A stretch of DNA of 64,000 bases from Antilocapra americana (Eukaryota > Chordata > Mammalia > Artiodactyla > Antilocapridae): contig ML664157.1 in the NCBI GenBank assembly GCA_007570785.1, forward strand, positions 7,768,074-7,832,073, in the 5' to 3' direction. How positions within the stretch are numbered: the stretch's first letter is position 1; each line of letters begins with the position of its first letter. Below the pieces are notes generated by a model that was not told where the DNA came from, did not search any database, and worked only from the letters and a program-made list of their open reading frames with translations. The position numbers were made by a program, and so were the translations under genes. Shown here piece after piece: positions 56,792-64,000 of this stretch.

Positions 56792-57145
56792 GTGTGGAGG
56801 TTCCTTAAAAAGCTGCAAATAGACCTGCCATATAACCCAGCAATCCCACTGCTGGGCATATACACCGAGGAAACCAGAATTGAAAGAGCCACGTGTACCC
56901 CAATGTTCATCGCTGCATTGTTTACAATAGCCAAGACATGGAAACAACCTAGATGCCCATCAACTGATGAATGGATAAGAAAGCTGTGGTACATATACAC
57001 AATGGAATATTACTCAGCATTAAAAAAAAATTCATTTGAAGCAATTCTACTCAGATGGACGAAACTGGAGCCCATTATCCAGAGTGAAGTAAGCCAGAAG
57101 CAAAAACAACAATACAGTATATTAACGCATATATATGGAATTTAG
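56792..57145 (+). pseudogene. L1 ORF2 C-terminal domain remnant (young copy)
   Basis: A 117-codon frame begins right after the gap and runs to the natural ORF2 end (SILTHIYGI). It shows [57 protein letters not shown] and MEYYSALKKNSFEAILL. The frame before the gap (56472-56776) covers RILEIKTRINKWDLIKI and [17 protein letters not shown]. No stop interrupts either piece, so this copy decayed little, but it is heavily 5'-truncated and lacks the endonuclease and RT. Confidence 0.85.
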
Positions 57146-57339
57146 AAAGACAGTAACGAGAACCCAACATGCGAGACAACAAAAGGAACGCAGATGTTTA
57201 GAATAGACTCGTGGACTTTGTGGATGAGGGTAAGGGTGGGATGATATGGGAGAAGGGCACTGAAGCATGTTAATTGTCATGTGTCTAATCAATCGCCAGC
57301 CCAGGATTGATGCTCGGGACTGGTGCAGCGAGATTTCCC

Positions 57340-57365
57340 GGGGGGGGAGGGAGGAGGGAGCGGGG
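57340..57365 (+). promoter_or_regulatory. G-rich tract with quadruplex potential in the L1 3' UTR
   Basis: The G-runs are eight, three, two, three and four long, separated by single A or short AGC-type spacers, on the plus (L1 sense) strand. L1 3' UTRs in several mammals carry such polypurine tracts (established). Function here is inference. Confidence 0.7.
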
Positions 57366-57444
57366 TTCCGGAGGGGAAGCATATGTAAACCCATGGTGAT
57401 ATCATGACAATGTATAGCAAAAACAATTAAATAAATAAATAAAT

Positions 57445-58020
57445 CAAATGACTTCTTTATGTGCTTTCTATATCTATTGCAAATTGCCTTGAAGGCCTGC
57501 CAGTTCCACCAGATTAGGCATACAAGCTAACTTGTGGGAATCCCCTCAGATTTGACCTTTTCTTCTGCCCTTTCTGGGCAGGTCAACTATGTTTGGGTGT
57601 GACAATGTTTATATCATGACTCATGGATCAGTAGTATTTTGCTTGTTTGTTCAGTTCATATTTTCTCTGTGTAAATCACTTTAGTCTATGGCTTAACAAG
57701 TGGGCCTTGGCCTATTATTCTGTACCTCTCTCAAACCCCAACTTGCTTCTAGGCCTGTCCTTTCCTGGATGGACAATGATCCTAATGAAACAAACACATC
57801 ACTCTCATGCTGCCTTTTTCTTCTCTGTTTTGCTTTGATTTCCCAAGTTGTTGTGTTCCCTTCTGTCCCTGGACCATTTGCTACTGGGATACTCTTTCTT
57901 CCACAGTACACCATGCCACTCCAACTTTTTTTCCAAGTTCAGCGTTACAAATAGGGTACTCCAGAACTTACTCTCTGGAAGACTCCATTGCTTCGTCATT
58001 TGGGGAAAGTTTTAAGCTCA
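57445..58020. other. Unassigned sequence
   Basis: There is no repeat I can name. Overlapping frames on both strands over 57647-58061 have no recognisable domain. Confidence 0.45.
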
Positions 58021-58396
58021 AAGAAACAGCCACTATGGAAAACAATATGGAGGTTTCTTAAAAAAACTAAAACTAGAACTACCATATGACTCAACAATTC
58101 CACTTCTGGGCATATACCCAGAGAAAGCCATAACTCAAAAAATAAATAAATAAATAAATGCAACCCAATGCTCATCGCAGCTGTTTATAGCAGCCAGAAC
58201 ATGGAAGCAAACTAAATGTTCATGACAGATGAATGGATAAAGAAGATGTGGTATGTATATTCAATGGAATAATACTCAGCCATTAAAGGAACAAGGTTGG
58301 GTCATTTGTAGAGATGTGGATGGACCTAGAGTCTGTCATACACAGAGAAGTAAGTCAGAAGGAGAAAAACAAATATTGTATATTAATGTATGTATG
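58021..58396 (+). mobile_element. Older L1, left part, split by BovB
   Basis: This is an ORF2 C-terminal region in broken frame ('catatacccagagaaagcc', 'gaatggataaagaagatgtg', 'tggacctagagtctgtc'), with an AAAT microsatellite at 58140-58159. It resumes at 59396. Confidence 0.88.
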
Positions 58397-59395
58397 CCTC
58401 CTGAGAAATCTGTATGCAGGTCAAGAAGCAACAGTTAGAACTGGACATGGAACAATAGACTGGTTCCAAATTGAGAAAGGAATATGTCAAGGCTGTATAT
58501 TGTCACCCTGCTTATTTCACTTCTATGCAGAGTACATCATGAGAAATGCTGGGCTGGATGAAGCATAAGCTGGAATCAACATTGCCATGAGAAATATCAG
58601 TAACCTCGGATACGCAAATGGCACCATCCTTATGGCAGAAATCGAAAAGAAGTAAAGAGCTTCTTGATGAAGGTGATGAAAATGAAAGTAGGATGTGAAA
58701 AAGTTGGTTTTTAAGCCAACTCAACATTCAGGAAAACTAAGATCATGGCATCTGTTCCCATCACTTCATGGAAAATAGATGGGAAAACAATGGAAACAGT
58801 GACAGACTTTATTTTTTGGGCTCCAAAATCACTGCAGATGGTGACTGTAGCCATGAAATTAAAAGATGCTTGCTCATTGGCAGAAAAGCTATGATCAACC
58901 TAGACAGCTTGTTAAAAATCAGAAACATTACTTTGCCAACAAAGGTCTGTCTAGTCAAAGCTACAGCTTTTCCAGTAGTCTTGTATGGATGCGAGAGTTG
59001 AACTATAAAGAAAGCTGAAGGCCAAATAATTGATGCTTTTGACCTGTGATGTTGGAGAAGACTCTTGAGAGTCCCTTGGACTGCAAGGGGATCCAACCAG
59101 TCAATCCTAAAGGAAATCATTCCTGAATAATCATTGGAAGGACTGATGTTGAAGCTGAAACTCCAATACTTTGGCCACCTAATGCAAAGAACTGACTCAT
59201 TGGAAAAGGTACTGGGAAAGATTGAAGGTGGGAGAAGTGGATGACAGAGGATGAGACAGTTGGATGGCATCACCAACTCAATGAACATGAGTTTGAGTAG
59301 GCTCCAGGAGTTGGTGATGGACAGGGAAGACTGGCGTGCTGCAGTCCATGCCTTCAGAGTCAGACACGACTGAGCAACTGAACTGAGCTGAACTG
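58397..59395 (+). mobile_element. BovB LINE, 5'-truncated, nested in L1
   Basis: It starts inside the RT ('cctcctgagaaatctgtatg') and ends in the ACTGAACTGAGCTGAACTG tail. A 12-bp duplication with two transitions flanks it (aatgtatgtatg at 58385-58396, aatgcatatatg at 59396-59407). YADD reads YANG (58611-58622). Confidence 0.93.
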
Positions 59396-59755
59396 AATGC
59401 ATATATGTAGAATCTTGAAAAACGGTATGGGTGAACCTATTTGCAAGGCAAAAATGAAGGCACAGATGTAGAGAACAGACATCTGTTAAAGGAAGTGGGA
59501 GGAATTGGGAGATTGGGATGTATGTATGTGTATTTCTATGTGTAAAACAGCTGCTGAGAACTTGTTATTTGGCACAGAGAGTTCAGCTCAGTGCTCCTTG
59601 ATGACCTAAAGGGGTGGGATGGTGGATGGTGGTGGGAAGGAACTCCAGGAGGGAGGGGATATATGTATACATATAGCTGACTCATTTCATTGTACAGCAG
59701 AAACACAACATTGTAAAGCACCTATACTCCAATAAAAATGAATAATATTTTTAAA
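59396..59755 (+). mobile_element. Older L1, right part (3' UTR)
   Basis: This continues the L1 3' UTR from 'atgcatatatgtagaatctt' to 'gtacagcagaaacacaac', then 'ctccaataaaaatg' and an A-rich tail. Confidence 0.88.
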
Positions 59756-59769
59756 AGCCTTTGTTAAAG

Positions 59770-59940
59770 CCTCAGTTCACCCAAATACTAGCAATACAGC
59801 TATGGGATATTGAGCAAAAATCTTAGTTTTACCATTATAATGTGGTGATAATTACACAAACTTATTAAGAAGAGTCACTGAAATGATGCAGGTAACATCC
59901 TTAGTACTAATACCTGTACACAGTGAAGGTTCAACTTGTA
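59770..59940 (+). mobile_element. MIR fragment
   Basis: The text 'ctatgggatattgagcaaa', 'cattataatgtggtgataat' and 'gtacacagtgaaggttcaa' follows the MIR order with heavy divergence. Confidence 0.5.
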
Positions 59941-62521
59941 ACTCTGAGCCTTGCTTTACTTAACAAACTTCTCAAATACTGACTGGATGCTCCTGTATGG
60001 GACCTGTGTGCTGACACTCAGTGTGCTCAGTTTGCTGCAATTCACATTGTAAAGGTCAGCTTGATTTTGACATTTATAGCATCACTGTGGAACCATTGCT
60101 TAGTTTTAATATTAGTGGAATTCTTTGTGCTATTTTGGGGCTTCAAAGAGGGCATTTATTTAAATAGACATTCTTTTCCTCATCTTTCCTAAAGTCCTTC
60201 CCAAATTAGTTTTCTATTTTTAAAACACTATTTTGAAACTTTCCCCTGAATATAAGTGTCAACTTTGCTTTTAGTAAAATATGATACTAAAAACTATCTG
60301 GGGGGGTCAAGAATACAACACAGTATTAGTCATTTTGTTTACTAAAGATAAATGACCAAAAGTTGATTTTTTTTAAATTCCTTAAAGTTCTACATCAGTT
60401 AAATCTCATGATTCAATCAAATACTTTGTCTTCCTAGCTACAATGTGATGATTTAATTTCTAGTTAGTGAGTACTAATTTGTTAATTCTTTCATTGCTTC
60501 TCAGGTGACAAAAATCTAATGTGATTTCCCCCTCACCACTGCCTTTTCCCTGAACAGGCAATAATCAATTGACCCATTTCTGGCATTCCAGCCTATGTCA
60601 ATATGTCCTAGTGAAAGACAACCCATTTATGGATCTCAGAATGTCAGAAGATGATGAATGGCTTTGGATATTTTGAACACTGTATACTGAACACACTATA
60701 AAATAGTTGACATTTTAAGCCAAACTATTTTCTGAAAACAGGTTATGGCTAAAATATTTCATAGTGCAAATCAGCTTTGATTCTCTAAAAACTGCAAAGA
60801 ATTGTAAGTGCTGATGAGAACAAGTTCTTTTCTTTTAAATGACAGGCACATGAGTAATTCAGTTTTATTTCAAGATTACTGGTCAGTCTATGCCTTTCAC
60901 TGACATTAATCTTACTGTAAACTGAGATCATTTAAATTGGTCTTTCAGTTGACTGACTGACATTAAAAGTCACCAATTTGGAGATTTAATCAAGTAAAAA
61001 CTGAAAGTCTTTTCTCTGGGTTGCATCACCTAGTGTAGCAAACTGTTTGCTGATCATTGAGTTCACACTGCCCTACGTTCATAGGCTTTCTTAACTCCTT
61101 TTTTCCTGAAATCTGTGTTTCCTTCACTTTTCTTTGTTACTGTTTTTCTCCATCACCTTGTGCAGAGAAGGTGAGAATGAACTCTATTGTGTGCTTTTGT
61201 TGCCATGGTGAAGAAAAATAGCACAATTCCACAGTTAATAAAGAGTATCAGGGTGAGGAAGATATTTCTTTTAAGCTTGCATTATTTTCATTTCATTACA
61301 GTGAAACTAAGGAGCATTGACAGGCCTGTCGAAGCAAAATCTTATGTTAGATGTAGTTCATAATGTCATGCTATTCACTCAGAATATAGTACTTTCCTTT
61401 GAGAAATTATTTAAAATGCTTGCACTGAAGGAATGTTTTAAAAGGGGCTTCATGCGGTCCTATATTTTCTAGCTAAAAAGGAACTGACATTCTACAGATT
61501 TCCATTTTGAAAACTGAACAGTCACAGAGAAACATTGTTGCAAAGGACCTTATTAATTCAAGCTTTGAAAAAGTGGTTTGTGGCTTTTCTAAAGGAAAAT
61601 GTCTTCATCTAGCTATCCCCTCCAAACTTGGGTATGGAAAGCACAAAGATCCTTCACTTCATGACAAGTACAAAGGGTAAAGAATTTTTAGTAGTTTATT
61701 TGATTCTGATCAGAAAAATCTCTCCTCCCATCCTTTCTATCCCTACCCCTTCCCTTTCTCATCCTGACTCTCTTACTCAACCTCTCTTCACATGCTCATA
61801 ATATTTCAGAAGAGCAAAATGTGTCAGGGATTCTTTCTGGGAGAGAGGGGAGCAGCTAAGATCCAAGAGTGGAGCTGAAGGTCTTTGCCCCATGATTTTT
61901 TTAGCTGTTAGGAAGCAGGCAACTGAAATTGGGTAGTGTAATTCAGACTACCACAGCTGAATATTCTGTAAGAGCTCACAGCAACCTTATAGCCTTCCAT
62001 AAAAGTGGAAGTGAATGGAAAGCTTTCTTAATTGCAATTTTCCCCCTACTTATCCAGGTCTAGTTGGCTATAATAAAATGCACTCTGATTAGCAGTCAAT
62101 AGTTTGAACAGAAAAAGACTATAAAAATAGTCTTTAAAAACCTAGGATGAAGAGAAGTGAGAATGTTTGAAGATAACAAATTTCAAACTTTTCATCCCAT
62201 TGTCAGGATACCAAGTCCTTTGTGAACTCTGAAATTGTTAAAACTGCAAATAAAGTGTTAATAGAAGTACAGGTGAAGGGTCTTATGTTGAAGTCTGCTG
62301 ATTGCAAACACAAAGATGTGTTATGTAATAACTTTTCTGTTTCAGTGGGGCTCAAATAATAGAAAAAAGTGAAAAAAAAAGGAAATTGAATACAAGAGGG
62401 TTTCTTCAGAGGAAGGAAAATTAACCTTTTAATGTAAATAACAGGCATTTTGCCAAAAAATGATTTTAGAATAGGCATGATTGAGATGGGTGTGTGCAAA
62501 GTGCAAGAACTGATCATTGTA
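59941..62521. other. Repeat-poor unique sequence
   Basis: I recognise no LINE, SINE or DNA transposon in 2.6 kb, in contrast to the rest of the window. No long open frame is present except a minus-strand frame at 62203-62517 with no known domain. An RFX X-box-like half palindrome (gttgccatggtgaa) lies at 61199-61212. This is a candidate for conserved non-coding DNA, but conservation cannot be seen from one sequence. Confidence 0.5.
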
Positions 62522-62680
62522 GAACACTTACACTGTGGTATGCATTTTGCTTTATATACTTTATTTCATGTAATCCTTGTGTGTATGAGCCCAAGGAGCT
62601 GAGTAGCAAGGCATATACATTTTTACAAATTAGGAGAGAAGTCATTTTCTCAAACTCCTAGAATATGTCAGTTCTACAAG
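62522..62680 (-). mobile_element. MIR fragment, antisense
   Basis: The text 'gaacacttacactgtggta', 'ctttatttcatgtaatcct' and 'acaaattaggagagaagtc' is a diverged antisense MIR. Confidence 0.5.
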
Positions 62681-63118
62681 ATCCTATAACTTACTGACTG
62701 CTTCTTGCCAATAAGAGAAACAACAGTTTCTAGTATTTTGGAAAGGGAGACAGTGGAAAAAGAAATTGCAGAGAGAGCATATTCATGAATTTTGTCTGGT
62801 TAGTTCAATTTTATCATTTTTTTTTTTAAACAAAATAGATGCTTTGATGGTCACATAACCAGGGAATTTTATTTTTTCAGTTGTATGTTCCAAGTGTTTA
62901 TTACAATCACCCTCCAAATCTCAAAACATCTCATCTATTTCATTACAACCTATTGACTGTAATTTTCCATTTTATGACCACATATATTTGTATCCTAATG
63001 GGTAGAAATCCACTCTAAATCTGAGTAATTTTAAAGATCACATCAAACTTAAAGAGAGAAAAGACTTACTTTAAGGCACAGAGGAAATAGAAGACATGGA
63101 CAATGAATCTTAAATATA
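62681..63118. other. Unassigned AT-rich sequence
   Basis: This includes a T-run near 62818-62827. There is no gene or repeat family I can name. Confidence 0.45.
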
Positions 63119-63120
63119 TA

Positions 63121-63199
63121 TTGGGTTGGCCAAGTGCTCATTTGGATTTCTCTGTAAGATGTTATGGAAAAACCTAAATAAACCTTTTGCCCAACCCAA
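63121..63199. mobile_element. Mariner-type MITE (79 bp palindrome)
   Basis: The ends are 'ttgggttggccaag' and 'ttgcccaacccaa', imperfect inverted repeats over most of the length. TA flanks both sides (63119-63120, 63200-63201). Such short palindromes are internally deleted mariner copies known from ruminant genomes. Confidence 0.88.
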
Positions 63200-63201
63200 T
63201 A

Positions 63202-63485
63202 AAATTTAAATGTTGAGCCTGGTAAAACTAATGTATATATAAGCATTTGAAACTCATATAATGAAGCACAATGCAAATATAAGTCAATATAGATTGTTTT
63301 GCCCATAAGGCCCAAGAATCCAGACTGATGTTATGCCCAAGGCTAAAGACAATGACTACTGGATTCTGCAAGAGCAAACTGCTTATAGAGTGTACGATTT
63401 TGACTACAGTTACAAGGTTAATAGCTTTTAGTGAACTTTGTTTCACAAATAGTTTAGTTTTAATTGCATGGTATTTTAACCATTC
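63202..63485. other. Unassigned sequence
   Basis: There is no feature that I can name between the MITE and the L1. Confidence 0.45.
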
Positions 63486-64000
63486 CAAAAACCATATGAT
63501 CATTTCAACAGATCCAGAAAAACTTTTGATAAAACTCAACATCTATTTATGATAAAAGAAAAAATCCTCTCAAGAAAATGGTCATAGAGGTAACATACCT
63601 CAAAATTAAGAAGTCTGTGAAAAACTCACAGCTAATATCATATCCAATGGTGAAAACCTGAAAGCATTTGTTATAAGATTTGAGACAAAACAAAAGTGCC
63701 CACTCTAGCCATTGATATTCAGCACAGTATTGGAAGTCCTAATCATAGCAATCAGAGAAGAAACATAGATAAAAGAAACCTAAATTGGAAAGAAGAAGTA
63801 AAACTGTCACTGTTTGCAAATGACATGATACTATACACTGAAAATCCTAAAGATGCCATCAGAAAAACTACAAGATCGCATCAATGAATGTGTTAAAATT
63901 GCAGGATAAAAAAAATAATACACAGAAATCAGTTGCATTTCTATATACTAACAACAAACCATCAGAAAGAAAAATTAAGGAAACAATCTCATTTAGCACA
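63486..64000 (+). mobile_element. Old L1 ORF2 fragment (RT region), leaving the right edge
   Basis: The text follows the RT domain: an [13 protein letters not shown] start at 63510, 'aagtgcccactctagcc', and the active site at 63813-63824 reading FAND. The frame 63696-63887 keeps VKLSLFANDMILYTENPKDA. Small deletions are present; the element continues outside the window. Confidence 0.88.

Larger units (their letters stand above)
56478..57444 (+). mobile_element. Young ruminant L1, 3' end, with an assembly gap inside
   Basis: It starts near 'cactctctgctataatcc' in ORF2 and runs to a full 3' UTR ('gaatttagaaagacagtaac' onward) and an AAAT-rich tail. The 3' UTR keeps CpG-containing, GC-rich text, which suggests a relatively recent insertion. 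The stretch 56777-56786 is N. Confidence 0.92.

Noticed and set aside
57647..58061. Overlapping frames of 63-84 codons on both strands
   Set aside because: They are mutually overlapping, without a domain, and in unassigned DNA. Chance is the simplest explanation.
1..64000. Functional tRNA genes
   Set aside because: tRNA-like boxes occur only in the heads of Bov-tA, CHR and MIR SINEs. None folds with an intact cloverleaf that I can defend.
1..64000. CRISPR arrays, bacterial operons, ribosome binding sites or phage
   Set aside because: The window is mammalian. The regular repeats are SINEs, LINEs or microsatellites with no spacer structure.
1..64000. Endogenous retrovirus or LTR elements
   Set aside because: I saw no LTR pair, primer-binding site or gag/pol/env-like frame. 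The reverse transcriptase pieces are all L1 or BovB type.

Overview
This window is mammalian, and specifically ruminant (Pecora: cattle, sheep, goat or deer type), intergenic or deep intronic DNA. The evidence is the repeat content. Many BovB (RTE) LINE copies are present, with their partner SINEs Bov-tA and BOV-A2. There are also cetartiodactyl CHR-type tRNA-Glu SINEs, ruminant L1 copies of several ages, and older mammalian repeats (MIR, L2, MER20, MER5-like, HAL1-like, Tigger1, a mariner-type MITE). I found no host protein-coding exon, rRNA or functional tRNA that I can support. Almost every long open frame is a piece of L1 ORF2, BovB ORF2 or Tigger transposase, or a shadow of one. Repeat family names come from recall of consensus sequences, not from a database search, so subfamily labels are approximate.

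Layout. 1-7.8 kb: a BovB 3' end, an old L1 tail, an antisense L1 piece, a CHR SINE carrying a BOV-A2, a MIR and several Bov-tA. 7.8-10.6 kb: the only minus-strand BovB, split by a BOV-A2. 13.3-15.6 kb: a nearly end-to-end Tigger1 DNA transposon. 16.8-20.4 kb: three BovB 3' ends. 20.8-23.8 kb: an old HAL1-like fragment split by an L1 flanked by 81-bp direct repeats. 25.5-31.6 kb: a MIR split by a twin-primed (5'-inverted) L1, which carries a second L1 inside its inverted half. 33.45-37.9 kb: a BovB inserted in a BovB, the inner one with an inverted endonuclease segment. 38-47.8 kb: MIR, L2, Bov-tA, CHR and L1 scraps in AT-rich DNA. 47.8-55.6 kb: an L1 running from the 5' UTR to the end of ORF2, with a fold-back at its 3' end. 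56.5-59.8 kb: a young L1 tail containing a 10-N assembly gap, and an older L1 split by a BovB. 59.9-63.1 kb: the least repetitive stretch. 63.1-64 kb: a mariner MITE and an L1 fragment leaving the window.

How the parts relate. L1 and BovB encode endonuclease plus reverse transcriptase. The BovB machinery is thought to mobilise the Bov-A-type SINEs, which share its 3' end (established knowledge). All coding copies here are broken by stops, frameshifts or truncation, so I expect no active element. The main interest is structural: nested insertions with readable target-site duplications give a relative chronology, and several rearranged junctions deserve checking. I did not find a novel biological system.
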